Of a DNA stretch of 64,000 nt, positions 17,166-26,447 are shown piece after piece (position 1 is the stretch's first letter; each line of letters begins with the position of its first letter). A model generated the notes under the pieces. It ran no database searches, was not told the DNA's origin, and saw nothing but the letters and a program-made list of their open reading frames with translations. The DNA is taken from positions 2,852,001 through 2,916,000 of the forward strand of contig OZ240206.1 of assembly GCA_965197405.1 (NCBI GenBank). Direction: 5' to 3'. Both the position numbers and the translations under genes were made by a program. The DNA is from G965197405 sp965197405 (lineage in GTDB: Bacteria; Chloroflexota; Dehalococcoidia; Lucifugimonadales; JAGWBF01).

Positions 17166-18140
17166 TCAGGCCCTATAGCCCTCTCTGATTACGACCCTGC
17201 GGCGCAGGTCCAGCAGCTTTCCCGCTCCAACGCGCTTCTCCAGCATCTCCCGGTTGTCGGCTACGCTGTAGACGTACTTCTCCAGGTAGGACTGTGCCCC
17301 ATTTATCCCCTGGACGGCGCCGAACGCTTCAAGCACATGCTCATTGTCCGGCGCATAGTAGCCCTGGCACTCTCCGGGATAAGCTCCAAAGGGGGCTTCC
17401 ACCACAGCGTCCACCGCATAGTAGGGGATGGCAGTGCGGCCCGGGTCGCGCCTTATCTCCTCTGTGGTGATGATCTCTTCCGCCGACAGGACGACCTTGC
17501 GCGAGGCCAGGGCGCAGTCTCGATGGGCAATCCCTGTGCCGAAGACCCGCGCGTTGCCGTAGACATCCGCCTGCTGAACATGAATCAGGGCCACGTCCGG
17601 GTTCAGGGCCGGGACGACGACGGTGGGCTGGCCGCTGAAAGGGTCTTCCACAATCTTGGCCCCGGAGTGACGAAAGCCCGATGTCCCTCCAAAGGACCGG
17701 ACAGGTATGAAGGGAAGTCCCATCGCCGCCGCCTTGAGGCGCATGGTGATGACCACGTTGCTGTACTCCATGAGCCGGACCCTTTCCTCCAGCACCGCCC
17801 GGGTGATGCTTGGGCCGGATGCGAAGAAACCCACGTCCACTTTACTGATGCACTTCGCCGCCTCAAGAAGGCCTATATCCACGTAGGTAAACTTCCCCCC
17901 GACCCACAGGTCCTTCTTCCCCTGGCGGATTAGCTCGCGTTCCAGGGCAGCCGGGCCGCGATGGATGTATTCGCAGTCGTAGACCAGGTAGTCCCCATCC
18001 TCAACGTAGCGGGAAATAGCCTCTTTCTCGGACATGAGCTTGGACTCCATCGTCCTGCTTTTGTGCTCCCGCACCCACTCCCGGAAATCGTCGGGAGCGA
18101 CTATATGGACCTGGGCGTCTCCCTCGTCCAGAACGCGCAT
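17166..18140 (-). CDS. CoA-transferase subunit A (GctA-like)
   Basis: 324 aa, class I CoA-transferase alpha-type subunit. Seen are FVGGKFTYVDIG-like and FGGTSGFRHSGAKIVEDPF segments, PALNPDVALIHVQQADVYGNARVFG, and the closing YLEKYVYSV region, as in glutaconate CoA-transferase A. It would move CoA between a carboxylate donor and acceptor, with the catalytic Glu supplied by its partner. The partner subunit gene ends 22 nt upstream on the same strand. The acyl substrate cannot be read; GctAB-like pairs in these organisms are often of unknown specificity. Confidence 0.8.
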   Translation of the reverse strand: MRVLDEGDAQVHIVAPDDFREWVREHKSRTMESKLMSEKEAISRYVEDGDYLVYDCEYIHRGPAALERELIRQGKKDLWVGGKFTYVDIGLLEAAKCISKVDVGFFASGPSITRAVLEERVRLMEYSNVVITMRLKAAAMGLPFIPVRSFGGTSGFRHSGAKIVEDPFSGQPTVVVPALNPDVALIHVQQADVYGNARVFGTGIAHRDCALASRKVVLSAEEIITTEEIRRDPGRTAIPYYAVDAVVEAPFGAYPGECQGYYAPDNEHVLEAFGAVQGINGAQSYLEKYVYSVADNREMLEKRVGAGKLLDLRRRVVIREGYRA

Positions 18141-18162
18141 CCTGTCACCCTCCGCCGGATGG

Positions 18163-19089
18163 CTAGCCCTCTATGAAGGCGTAAGTCCCGTCATCCTGCC
18201 GCACAATCATCCGGCCCGAACCGGAGAACTGCCCTTCTACGTCCAGCCTGGTCCGGAGGAGAGCGATCTCCTCCTCGGTCGGCGGCTCCAGCACCTCCAT
18301 ATGGTCCGCTATCTTCGGCTGGAACTCCATCTCCGAGAGCACCTGGTCCACGGTGACGAAGGGGGCGACGGCGATGAGACGCATGTACCGGCTCTTCTCT
18401 TCGTAGTCGAATATCGCCCATGAGGTCACCACCCGCCACGGCCCTGTGCCTCTGGGCAGTCCGGCAGCTTCCCTGGCCCCCGGAGAGCCGTCCAGGAACC
18501 CCGGCGAGCTGATGAAGTCCACATGATTGACGAACTTTCTCCGCTGCATGTCAATAGAAACGATGGTCCGCCAACAGAGGGCGGCAATGGAGTCGGCGCC
18601 GCCGGGGCCGCCGAACCGCCTGCCCTCATGGGGATAGTCACCGACCCAGGTGGAGTTGATATTGCCGAAAGGGTCCACCTGCAGGCTGTTCAAGATACCG
18701 TAATCTATGTAGCCCAGCCTGGCATAGTCGCCGGCGGTGTTCATAGTCCCCCACTCAAGGGCCCTATAGGACGCACGGGAGCTTACCATGTTGCCGATAG
18801 GCTCCAGGGGCAGCGCCGCCTCCGGGGCCAACACCCCATCTTCGGTGATGTACATGGCCTGGGGGGCGTGAAATGCCTTGGCCAGAAGGACGGCGTATAG
18901 CGGGCCGCCACCCCCGGCTACCCAATAGGTCCGCCCGTCCTGTATGAGGCGGGCCAGCTGGACCACCTGGTACTCTCGCTCGAAGAACTCGGTAGCTGGT
19001 GTACCGGCCACTATGATTTTCCTCCTCGTTCGTGCCCCATGCTCGACGGGACCGGCCTGCCACCTGTAGATGACGGCATACGGCGGCAT
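18163..19089 (-). CDS. CoA-transferase subunit B (GctB-like)
   Basis: About 308 aa. It matches the beta-type subunit of glutaconate-like CoA-transferases, with VAGGGGPLYAVLLAKAFHAPQAMYITEDG (the GxGxP-like region and the acidic residues near the active site) and LGYIDYGILNSLQVDPFGNINSTWVGDY. The frame extends upstream to 19206, but that part runs through a REP-like repeat; ATG at 19089 is chosen instead. It is the first gene of a two-gene operon with subunit A. Confidence 0.78.
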   Translation of the reverse strand: MPPYAVIYRWQAGPVEHGARTRRKIIVAGTPATEFFEREYQVVQLARLIQDGRTYWVAGGGGPLYAVLLAKAFHAPQAMYITEDGVLAPEAALPLEPIGNMVSSRASYRALEWGTMNTAGDYARLGYIDYGILNSLQVDPFGNINSTWVGDYPHEGRRFGGPGGADSIAALCWRTIVSIDMQRRKFVNHVDFISSPGFLDGSPGAREAAGLPRGTGPWRVVTSWAIFDYEEKSRYMRLIAVAPFVTVDQVLSEMEFQPKIADHMEVLEPPTEEEIALLRTRLDVEGQFSGSGRMIVRQDDGTYAFIEG

Positions 19090-19170
19090 AGTAACATAGA
19101 TACGCCGGTTGTCAAGACTGGCCGAACCACTTTCAGGGCTTTCAGTTCTCCTATGTTGGTGATAATTTCC

Positions 19171-19235
19171 GTCACTCCTGCAAAAGCAGGAGTCCAGTGT
19201 GCCCAATGGTGGATTGCCGCTTTCGCGAGGATGAC
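19171..19235. repeat. REP-like palindromic repeat, type B copy 2
   Basis: Starts GTCACTCCTGCAAAAGCAGG and ends GGATTGCCGCTTTCGCGAGG followed by ATGAC. Two imperfect stems face each other as in the copies at 10750 and 27544. It lies between the divergent CoA-transferase and oxaloacetate decarboxylase-like genes. Confidence 0.6.
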
Positions 19236-19349
19236 AAGACGAATCCTTGAAAGTCGAAAGACCCTGGAGTCCCTCTCAGGGCTTTCAGTTCTATAGGCAG
19301 GTGTGTAAGATGTGTTCATGGAAGCAGATATTCAAGAGCAAGGAGAGCT

Positions 19350-20210
19350 ATGCTGCTATCTGAACGACGAGACCGCTTTCGCAGAGTTCTTGCTGATAAT
19401 CGTTGTGTTCACCCCGCCTCGGTCTTCGATCCCATGTCCGCCCGGATGGCCGAGTCCCTGGGATTTGAGGTAGGCATGTTTTCCGGGTCCATCGCCTCGG
19501 CCACGGTGCTGGGCGCTCCGGACCTGGTCGTGCTCACCCTGACCGAGTTCGCACAGCAGATCAGGCGCATAACCAGGGCCAGCGACCTGAGCCTGATGGT
19601 AGATGCCGACCACGGCTACGGCAACGCTCTCAACGTGATGAGGACTGTGGAAGAGCTGGAGTCAGCCGGGGTCTCCGCCCTTACCATCGAGGATACCGTG
19701 CTCCCCAGGCCCTTTGGGTCCCGGGGGGAGGAAATGGTCTCGACCCGGGAGATGGTGGGCAAGCTCCGAGGCGCCCTTGAGGCCCGCCAGGACCCCTCCC
19801 TGGTTATAATCGGGCGCACTATCGCCTTGAGCCATGCGGGCATCCCCGAAGCGCAGGAGCGTATCAAGGCCTACGAAGAGGCCGGAGTTGATGGAATCTT
19901 CCTTGTGGGTGTCAACACGAGGGAAGAGCTGGAAGCCGTGCACCAGGCCACCAACCTACCCCTGCTTCTGGGCACCGCTCCATCATCCCTGGGTGATCGA
20001 AGCGCCCTGGCATCCAATGGCGTCCGGGTCGCCTTGCAGGGGCACCTGCCGTTTTACGCGGCGGCCAAGGCCGTTTATGATACTCTCAAGCACCTGAAGG
20101 ACGGAGGCCCTCCGGAGGCCCTCAAGGACAATATCGCCTCCGGCGAGCTCCTGGACATCGCCCAGGCGCGCCATGATTATTCGCGCTGGCAGGACGAATA
20201 CCTGAGCTAG
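19350..20210 (+). CDS. oxaloacetate decarboxylase-like, ICL/PEP mutase superfamily
   Basis: 286 aa, with an isocitrate lyase/PEP mutase barrel. HPASVFDPMSARMAESLGFEVGMFSGSIAS, VDADHGYGNALNVMRTVEELE and LTIEDTVLP match closely what I recall of Pseudomonas PA4872, an oxaloacetate decarboxylase. The KNxxC catalytic motif of true PEP mutase and the KKCGH motif of isocitrate lyase are absent. It probably decarboxylates oxaloacetate or a related oxo acid. AGGAGAG precedes the ATG. It does not imply phosphonate synthesis, despite the Phn-type importer nearby. Confidence 0.8.
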   Translation: MLLSERRDRFRRVLADNRCVHPASVFDPMSARMAESLGFEVGMFSGSIASATVLGAPDLVVLTLTEFAQQIRRITRASDLSLMVDADHGYGNALNVMRTVEELESAGVSALTIEDTVLPRPFGSRGEEMVSTREMVGKLRGALEARQDPSLVIIGRTIALSHAGIPEAQERIKAYEEAGVDGIFLVGVNTREELEAVHQATNLPLLLGTAPSSLGDRSALASNGVRVALQGHLPFYAAAKAVYDTLKHLKDGGPPEALKDNIASGELLDIAQARHDYSRWQDEYLS

Positions 20211-20273
20211 GGGACGATTGCCGGCCATTTCTGACCGCATGGGAGGGCCTGATATGGTCCGGCAAACTTTAAC

Positions 20274-20303
20274 TTGACATAAATGGTCATACATGCCTAC
20301 ACT
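20274..20303 (+). promoter_or_regulatory. promoter of the TPR protein gene
   Basis: Perfect -35 TTGACA at 20274-20279 and -10 TACACT at 20298-20303 with an 18-nt spacer, about 78 nt before the ATG at 20382. Confidence 0.5.
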
Positions 20304-20381
20304 GTGCCCCGGACTTGCTCTGCGTACAGGCAGCTTTCCAGGAAGTCCTACCCAGGTGCCCGGTGTAAACGAGGTGGAATA

Positions 20382-21575
20382 ATGCAACTGCCCGGCCTGC
20401 TGCTGGACAAGCTAGCCAAGCTCCTGACGGACAACTCCATAGGCATGACCTACCTGACTCCTCCAGCTGGCGGAGGGACGCTTACCGGCGAGGCCCGTCT
20501 GGCGTTGGAACGTGTGTTGACCGGCCTTGAGGCTTCCTCGCCAGTACCGGCTGACCTTGCCTATGGCAACGGTTGCTTTGCCGTGGGCCGGTTCGCCGAC
20601 GCCGTCTCCGTTTATGTGCGGGTCCTGGAAGACGACCCGGAGGACCGGGCGGCCAGGTTCAATCTGGGTCTGGCTTATGCCAGGCTGAGGAAATTTCGAG
20701 AGGCGATTGACGAGCTTACCACGCTCATCAATCAGCAGGCGTCCCCGGCTGAGGCTTATTACCACCGGGGCAACGCCTACGACGATCTCGGTGAGCCTGA
20801 AGTCGCTCTGGTGGACTATAGCCAAGCCATCCGGCTGAGGCCAGATTACCTTGCAGCGTATTACAACCGGGGTGTGGTGCTGGCCCGGCTGGGGCGGCAC
20901 GACAAAGCCGTGGAGCAATTCGACCGCGTTATAGCTCTCCGGCCGGATTTGTCCAACGCCTACCTCAACCGCGGGGCGTCCCTGGACGAACTAGGGCAGC
21001 ATGAACAGGCAATCACCGACTATACCTCAGCTATAGAGTGCAAGTCCTCCAATGGCGACGCCTTCTTTAACCGGGCCAGGACCTGCTACTACCTGGGGTA
21101 TATCGAGGAGGCAATCTCAGATTACTCCCAGGCCCTCATGCTGTCGCCCGGCGACGCGGAGGCGTTCAACAACCGGGGTCTCGCTTTCGATGCGCTGGGA
21201 GATTACCCCAACGCTCTTGAGGACTATGAGCAGGCGCTGGTCCTGCGTCCCGACTTCGCCGAGGCGCTCAACAACAGGGGGGCCGCTTTCGAGGCTATGG
21301 GGAGCGTGGAAGAGGCGCTGAAGGAGTACCTGGCAGCCGTTGCCGCCGCTCCGGATTTTGCCGATGCCCACTACAATACCGCCCGGCTATATTCAAAGGC
21401 CGGTGACCTTGACGGGTGCGTGCGCCATCTGGAGGAGGCCATGTACCTGGAGCCGTCTCTGAGGGATGAGGCGGCCCATGACCAGAACCTAGGCTGGGTC
21501 ATGGAGCTTCACCGGCTGAAAAACGACAGGTACGGCGGACCCTTCGACTTCGAGCCCAGCGGTCCTCTTGAGTAG
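20382..21575 (+). CDS. tetratricopeptide-repeat protein
   Basis: About 397 aa made of nine or ten TPR units. The repeat pattern is A.YNRGVVLARLGRHDKAVEQFDRVIALRPD and its variants (AYYHRGNAYDDLG, AYLNRGASLDELG, AFFNRARTCYYLG, AFNNRGLAFDALG), running from about residue 60 to 370. There is no signal peptide, so it is probably cytoplasmic and acts as a protein-binding scaffold. GAGGTGG lies before the ATG. No enzymatic domain is attached and the partner is unknown. Confidence 0.85.
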   Translation: MQLPGLLLDKLAKLLTDNSIGMTYLTPPAGGGTLTGEARLALERVLTGLEASSPVPADLAYGNGCFAVGRFADAVSVYVRVLEDDPEDRAARFNLGLAYARLRKFREAIDELTTLINQQASPAEAYYHRGNAYDDLGEPEVALVDYSQAIRLRPDYLAAYYNRGVVLARLGRHDKAVEQFDRVIALRPDLSNAYLNRGASLDELGQHEQAITDYTSAIECKSSNGDAFFNRARTCYYLGYIEEAISDYSQALMLSPGDAEAFNNRGLAFDALGDYPNALEDYEQALVLRPDFAEALNNRGAAFEAMGSVEEALKEYLAAVAAAPDFADAHYNTARLYSKAGDLDGCVRHLEEAMYLEPSLRDEAAHDQNLGWVMELHRLKNDRYGGPFDFEPSGPLE

Positions 21576-21592
21576 CCGGGGCCATCGCCTCC

Positions 21593-21623
21593 AGGGTTGT
21601 TTCATTCTCGATGAAACAACCCT
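21593..21623 (+). terminator. strong hairpin after the TPR gene
   Basis: AGGGTTGTTTCAT and ATGAAACAACCCT form a perfect 13-bp stem around a TCTCG loop, 18 nt after the TPR stop. It lacks a clear T-tract, so termination is likely but not certain. Confidence 0.6.
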
Positions 21624-21789
21624 GCCATCCTCTCCTACCCTCTGCCGGACCCGCCTGTATGTTATGTATACCTGACGATAAAAACAGGGTTTCTTTAACA
21701 TAACATATATTGTGCGAACCAATATCTCGGGGTTATGGTCCGGCCCCAAAAGGCTCTGTCTATCACTTTTGGGCCACCGCGTTGGGCCA

Positions 21790-22941
21790 TTATGCCGGGA
21801 CCGTTGGCATCAACACCCCCAGGCTTTGCAGACGCTCCTCTATCTCCTCCAGCAATCCTTCCAGGTTCCATCCCAGAGCGGCGGAAACGAGTACGCTGGG
21901 GTATCTGGACAGGGTCGGCAACTCTTCTCCCTGCTTCCCGTTTGCGTGGGACGCCAGCAGGTCCATCTTGTTGACCACCAGGAGCTTCGTCGCGTTCTCC
22001 AGCCCCAGCTCCCTCAACGTGTCTTCCACTACCTCCGCCTGTTCGGGGGCCTTGGGGTGAGTTATGTCTATGACGTGCAGCAGCAGGTCGGCTTTCTGAA
22101 GCTCCTCCAGGGTGGCCCTGAAGGCGGCCAGAACAGTTGGGGGCAGCTTGTGGATGAACCCCACCGTATCCGTGAGCAATACTTGCCCCCCCGTGGGAAG
22201 CCAGATGCGTCTGGTCACCGGGTCAAGGGTGGAAAAGACCTGGTCCTGGACCTCGACTCCGGCGTCGCTCAAGGTGTTGAAAAGGGTGCTTTTGCCAGCG
22301 TTGGTGTAGCCCACCAGCGATACCACGGGGAGCCTGGCCTGTTTGCGCCGGCTCATGTAGGACTCGCGTCGCTCCCGGACCACCTGAAGCTCCTGCTCCA
22401 GCTTCTGGATGCGCCTGCGGATGAGACGCCTGTCCGTCTCCAGCTGGGTCTCACCGGGGCCTCGCGTCCCGATCCCTCCGCCCAGACGCTCCAGATGGGA
22501 CCATTGCCCCACGAGACGGGGCAACAGGTACTGGTGCTGTGCCAGCTCCACCTGTAGCTGGCCCTCACGAGTGCGGGCGTGGCGCGAGAAGATGTCGAGG
22601 ATTAGCGCCGTCCTATCAATCACCTTGACGTCGAGGGCATTTCCCATGTTCTTCTGCTGGGTAGGGGTGAGCTCGTCATCAAAGATGACCAGGCCGCAGT
22701 CCTTCTCGGCACGGACGTGCTTGAGCTCCTCGAGCTTCCCAGTGCCCAGGTAATAGTGGCTGGACTTGTCCAACCGCTGGCTCACCACGGAAACGACCTC
22801 GGCCCCTGCGGTGCTGGCGAGGGAGGCCAACTCCTCCAGGGACTCTTCCAGGCTCCACAGGCTGGCCTGACCTCTCACCTCCACGCCGACCAGGATGGCG
22901 CGCTCGGCAGGTGGTCCCGTTGCTATCGTTGCTTTAGGTAT
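21790..22941 (-). CDS. hflX: ribosome-associated GTPase HflX, apparent ATA start
   Basis: 383 aa if started at 22941. N-terminal HflX domain (YYLGTGKLEELK), then DLFSRHARTREGQLQVELAQ, RLGGGIGTRGPGETQLETDRR and the GTPase motifs VGYTNAGKSTLFN, DTVGFI and NKMD. HflX splits or rescues stalled ribosomes. The first ordinary start, GTG at 22884, cuts off the conserved AERAILVGV strand and has no ribosome site. A perfect AGGAGG sits 8 nt before an in-frame ATA at 22941, which restores that strand. The last gene of miaA-dapF-dapL-hflX; the ribosome site overlaps the dapL stop. Confidence 0.88.
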   Translation of the reverse strand: MPKATIATGPPAERAILVGVEVRGQASLWSLEESLEELASLASTAGAEVVSVVSQRLDKSSHYYLGTGKLEELKHVRAEKDCGLVIFDDELTPTQQKNMGNALDVKVIDRTALILDIFSRHARTREGQLQVELAQHQYLLPRLVGQWSHLERLGGGIGTRGPGETQLETDRRLIRRRIQKLEQELQVVRERRESYMSRRKQARLPVVSLVGYTNAGKSTLFNTLSDAGVEVQDQVFSTLDPVTRRIWLPTGGQVLLTDTVGFIHKLPPTVLAAFRATLEELQKADLLLHVIDITHPKAPEQAEVVEDTLRELGLENATKLLVVNKMDLLASHANGKQGEELPTLSRYPSVLVSAALGWNLEGLLEEIEERLQSLGVLMPTVPA

Positions 22942-22953
22942 AGGATGTTCCTC

Positions 22954-24129
22954 CTATCTCTCGGGTGCGGGTATTTTCCAGGACTTCAGTCGTTCCACTC
23001 CCCTGTCCACCTGGTCGTCGGGGGTGGTGAGGGAGAGTCGTATGTAGCCTTCTCCATATTTGCCGTAGCTGGAGCCAGGGGTCACCACAACAGTTATGTC
23101 TTCCAGGAGATGCTGGGCGAACCCGGCGGAGGTGTGACCCTGGGGGACCCTGGCCCAGATGTACAGACATGCCTTCGGCGGTGTGACCCCCAGGCCCAGC
23201 CCCGTGAGCACCTCGACAAGCTTGTCACGGCGACGCTGGTATATGGCGTTGTTCTCCTGGATAGGGGCTTGAGAGCCGGAAAGGGCCTCTATAGCCATCT
23301 CCTGAATCGCCTGGGGGATGCCCGAGTCCAGGTTGGCCTTGATTTGGAAAAGGGCTTTTATCATGTCGGCGTTGCCAACGGCCATGCCTATCCGCCACCC
23401 GGTCATGTTGAAGCACTTGGACAGGGAATGAAACTCGATGCCCACGTCCTTGGCGCCTTCCACCTCCAGGAAGCTCGCCGCTCTGTAGCCATCATAGACC
23501 ACCTCGCTGTAGGCGGCGTCGTGAAGTATTGCTATATCGTGCCTGCGGGCGAAATCCACCACCTGCTGGTAATACTCCGTGCTGGCTACCCCGGCGGTAG
23601 GGTTGTTGGGATAGTTGAGCCACATCACCCTGGCGTCCCTGGCGACCTCCGGCGGGATGGCGTCCAGGTCGGGGAGCCAGCCGTTCTCCTCCAGGAGGGG
23701 CATCCGGTGGCTCTCGCCCCCTGCGAACATGGTCCCCACCCCATATACGGGGTATGCCGGGTCGGGGACCAGCGCGACGTCGCCGGGGTCGAGGAAGCAG
23801 AAAGCCGCATGGCCTATGCCCTCCTTGGCTCCGATGAGGGGCAGCACCTCTTTATCGGGGTCCAGCTTCACTCCGAACCGCTTCTCGTACCAGTCGCCGA
23901 TGGCGCGGCGCATCTCCGGCAGGCCGTCGGTCTCCGGGTAGCGGTGGTTTGGCGGACTGTAGGAGGCTTGGACCAGACGCTCTATTATATGAGGCGGCGT
24001 GGGTATGTCCGGGTCGCCGATGCCAAAGGTAACTACGTCCTCTCCCGCGGCCCGCTTCTCGGCGATAATCCGGGAGATTTCCACGAAGGGGTAGGGCGCC
24101 AACCGGCTGAGACGCTTTGAGAACTGCAT
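22954..24129 (-). CDS. dapL: LL-diaminopimelate aminotransferase
   Basis: 391-aa class I/II PLP aminotransferase. It converts tetrahydrodipicolinate directly to LL-diaminopimelate with glutamate, bypassing the acylated route. Seen are FGIGDPDIPTP, the DapL-type LIGAKEGIGHAAF, NYPNNPTAGVAS, HDAAYSEVVYDG and the PLP lysine in HSLSKCFNMTGWRIGMAVG. Its place between dapF and hflX supports the lysine and peptidoglycan role, although DapL-like enzymes with other substrates exist. It begins 35 nt after dapF. Confidence 0.87.
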   Translation of the reverse strand: MQFSKRLSRLAPYPFVEISRIIAEKRAAGEDVVTFGIGDPDIPTPPHIIERLVQASYSPPNHRYPETDGLPEMRRAIGDWYEKRFGVKLDPDKEVLPLIGAKEGIGHAAFCFLDPGDVALVPDPAYPVYGVGTMFAGGESHRMPLLEENGWLPDLDAIPPEVARDARVMWLNYPNNPTAGVASTEYYQQVVDFARRHDIAILHDAAYSEVVYDGYRAASFLEVEGAKDVGIEFHSLSKCFNMTGWRIGMAVGNADMIKALFQIKANLDSGIPQAIQEMAIEALSGSQAPIQENNAIYQRRRDKLVEVLTGLGLGVTPPKACLYIWARVPQGHTSAGFAQHLLEDITVVVTPGSSYGKYGEGYIRLSLTTPDDQVDRGVERLKSWKIPAPER

Positions 24130-24164
24130 CGCCGTGACTCCTCTTCTACTTCTCTTTTACTTTA

Positions 24165-25034
24165 TTACGCCTTCCACTCGCCCTCGAACACCTCTACTGC
24201 ATCCCCCTCCAGGTATACCTCGCCTTCGCCGTCCCAGGTGATTTTGAGTGTGCCACCCGGAAGAGTTATGTCAACTGTGTCGCTAATCAAGCTGCGCAGC
24301 CTGGATGCTACCGCGATGGCGCAGGCACCGGTGCCGCAGGCCATGGTCTCTCCCGAGCCGCGCTCCCATACCCGTGCATTTAACGTGCCGTCGTCCTCCA
24401 CGTTAACTATCTCGAAGTTCACCCGCCTGGGGAACATGGGATGGCGCTCCACTTGGGGCCCAATGGTGTGCAGGGGGAACTCGTCCACCGGCTGGTCAAT
24501 GAAGGCCACCGCGTGGGGATTGCCCATAGATACGAAGCTGAGATTCAGGAGGGTACTATCAACCTCTTCACCAATCTCTGCCGGGTAGTTGACCACCGCC
24601 CTTCCTACCCTCTCCCCGAGGGTGGCGTCGAGTGTCACCGGCACTTCATGGGGCTCCAGTCGAGGCGCACCCATAGCGACTCTGGCCCGTACCACCTTGT
24701 CATCCTGCATCACGGGCGTGACAGTCCTTATGCCAGCCAGAGTCTCGACGAGAATCTCCGAGCTATCGGGCTGGGCTATACCTCGTTCGATGGCGTACTT
24801 GGCGAAGCAGCGGATACCATTGCCGCACATCTCCCCCTCGGAGCCGTCGGCGTTGAACATGCGCATCTTCAGATGGGCCACCTCGGAAGGCAGGATGAGT
24901 ATGACGCCGTCGCTGCCTACGCCGAAGTGCCGGTCGCTCATGGCCTGGGACAGGGCGGGCCAGTCAGCCTCGACGGAGCGCGCGTCTACGAATATGTAAT
25001 CGTTCCCTGCTCCGTGCATCTTGGTGAATCTCAC
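24165..25034 (-). CDS. dapF: diaminopimelate epimerase
   Basis: 289 aa. It interconverts LL- and meso-diaminopimelate through a two-cysteine mechanism. The N-terminus MRFTKMHGAGNDYIFVD is typical. The two catalytic Cys lie in SEGEMCGNGIRCFAKY and ETMACGTGACAIAVAS. Its ATG overlaps the miaA stop by 4 nt (25031-25034), and dapL follows, so DapL and DapF act in sequence on the same pathway. Confidence 0.95.
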   Translation of the reverse strand: MRFTKMHGAGNDYIFVDARSVEADWPALSQAMSDRHFGVGSDGVILILPSEVAHLKMRMFNADGSEGEMCGNGIRCFAKYAIERGIAQPDSSEILVETLAGIRTVTPVMQDDKVVRARVAMGAPRLEPHEVPVTLDATLGERVGRAVVNYPAEIGEEVDSTLLNLSFVSMGNPHAVAFIDQPVDEFPLHTIGPQVERHPMFPRRVNFEIVNVEDDGTLNARVWERGSGETMACGTGACAIAVASRLRSLISDTVDITLPGGTLKITWDGEGEVYLEGDAVEVFEGEWKA

Positions 25035-26008
25035 TCTACTATCTCCTCGCTAGCTGAGGCTATTTTACCACAGTCGGAGGCTTCCCTTAAGAACTTTTTC
25101 GCCAGAGCCTCAGCCTGGCGTTCCATATCGAGCCTGGATTCCACCCAGTGGATACGCGGGTCTGCCAGGCGGAACCAGGCATACTGGCGGCGGGCGAAGC
25201 GGTGAGTCTCATATTTGATTCGCTGAGCGGCTTCCTCCAGGGTAAGCTCGCCATTCAGATAGAGGGCCGCTTCTCTGTAGCCCATGCTGGCCATGCAGGG
25301 CAAGCCCGGTGAATAGCCCACATGGAGAAGGCCTTGCACCTCCTCTACCAGCCCTCTGCCGAGCATGTCATCCACCCGGCGGTCTATTTTGCCGTAGAGC
25401 GCCTTCCTGTCCAGGGTAAGCCCTATGATGAATGAATGGTAGGGTGGGGCCTGCTTGCGTCGCAGGCTTGAGGGGGCCACGCCAACGGTGAGGTAAATCT
25501 CCAGGGCGCGTATCACCCTGCGCAGGTTCCGAGGGTCCATCATGGAAGCCGTCTGCGGGTCAACCTCACGGAGCCTCTGGTACAGCGCATCCGCTCCGTC
25601 TCGCCTGGCTTCGTCCTCCAACTCCCGCCTTATCCGGGCATGGGGGGGAACGTGGGGGACCTGCCACCCTTCGAGGAGCGCCCAGACGTACTGCCCCGTG
25701 CCTCCTGCGACTATGGGCAGCTTGCCTCTGTTCTGGATGTCCTGGACGGCCTCGCGGGCCATATGCAAGAACACGGCTAGGCTGAAGTCCTGGTCCGGGT
25801 CGAGAATGTCTATCAGATGATGGCGGACTCGCTCCCTGTTCCCCGGGGAGGGCTTGGCAGTGCCGATGTCCATCGAGCGGTATACCTGGCGACTGTCGGC
25901 GTTGACAATTTCACCATTGAAAGCCAAGGCCAGGTGCAGGGCAAGAGCGCTCTTGCCCACCGCCGTGGGGCCTACTACAAACAAGACAGACGCCCCGGGT
26001 CCGGGCAC
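25031..26008 (-). CDS. miaA: tRNA dimethylallyltransferase
   Basis: 325 aa. It transfers a dimethylallyl group to N6 of A37 in tRNAs reading UNN codons. The P-loop GPTAVGKSALALHLA is at residues 13-25, followed by NADSRQVYRSMDIGTAKPS and the HHLIDILDPDQDFS segment; the C-terminal RFARRQYAWFR motif is typical. It is the first gene of the miaA-dapF-dapL-hflX operon. The MtaB-like enzyme elsewhere in the window acts on the same tRNA position in a different tRNA set. Confidence 0.95.
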   Translation of the reverse strand: MPGPGASVLFVVGPTAVGKSALALHLALAFNGEIVNADSRQVYRSMDIGTAKPSPGNRERVRHHLIDILDPDQDFSLAVFLHMAREAVQDIQNRGKLPIVAGGTGQYVWALLEGWQVPHVPPHARIRRELEDEARRDGADALYQRLREVDPQTASMMDPRNLRRVIRALEIYLTVGVAPSSLRRKQAPPYHSFIIGLTLDRKALYGKIDRRVDDMLGRGLVEEVQGLLHVGYSPGLPCMASMGYREAALYLNGELTLEEAAQRIKYETHRFARRQYAWFRLADPRIHWVESRLDMERQAEALAKKFLREASDCGKIASASEEIVE

Positions 26009-26137
26009 TTTCTACCTCTTGTCCCCCACAAAATCACCGAGATGGTATAATCTGGTGAGGGCGTGCTTCAAATCGCATTTTCGGTCCATATTTCCCATGC
26101 GCCCGTCGGCTTTGTCGAGCAAAAGAGGAGTTCAGAC

Positions 26138-26401
26138 ATGGACGATCAGGAGTTCCTCAATCGCATGAAGGCAAAGATAGAGAGAATGAGCGGCAAGGAG
26201 ATCCGGCTCCACCTGGATACGACCGCCAAGGACCAGCTAAAAATAGGGCTGGAACGGCCGGTCCCGGAAGTGACCCTCGGCTCCAACGTCCTGCAGTATT
26301 CCGGCTTTGCCAGGATGGCTATCGAGTACTCCGTGGCCTGCATACGCGAGATGAGAGAGTTGGGGACTCTGGAGTTCCACGCCCTCCTGGCAAGGAACTA
26401 G
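26138..26401 (+). CDS. conserved small protein of unknown function
   Basis: About 87 aa: MDDQEFLNRMKAKIERMSG, then a beta-like segment KIGLERPVPEVTLGSNVL and a final helix. ATG at 26138 follows AGAGGAG, so translation is well supported. I do not recognise the family. It is divergent from miaA and precedes a small zinc-ribbon gene by about 45 nt, perhaps as a pair. Confidence 0.65.
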   Translation: MDDQEFLNRMKAKIERMSGKEIRLHLDTTAKDQLKIGLERPVPEVTLGSNVLQYSGFARMAIEYSVACIREMRELGTLEFHALLARN

Positions 26402-26447
26402 AGGGGTTTGCGGCCAAACTCCTGCACCCGTATAAAGGATGACCTTC

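Noticed and set aside
18163..19206. Longer start (19206) for the CoA-transferase B gene
   Set aside because: The first 39 codons run through a REP-like repeat and match nothing in the family; ATG at 19089 fits better.
19350..20210. PEP mutase for phosphonate synthesis, given the Phn-type importer nearby
   Set aside because: The sequence follows the PA4872-type oxaloacetate decarboxylase pattern and lacks the PEP mutase active-site loop. No phosphonopyruvate decarboxylase is nearby.
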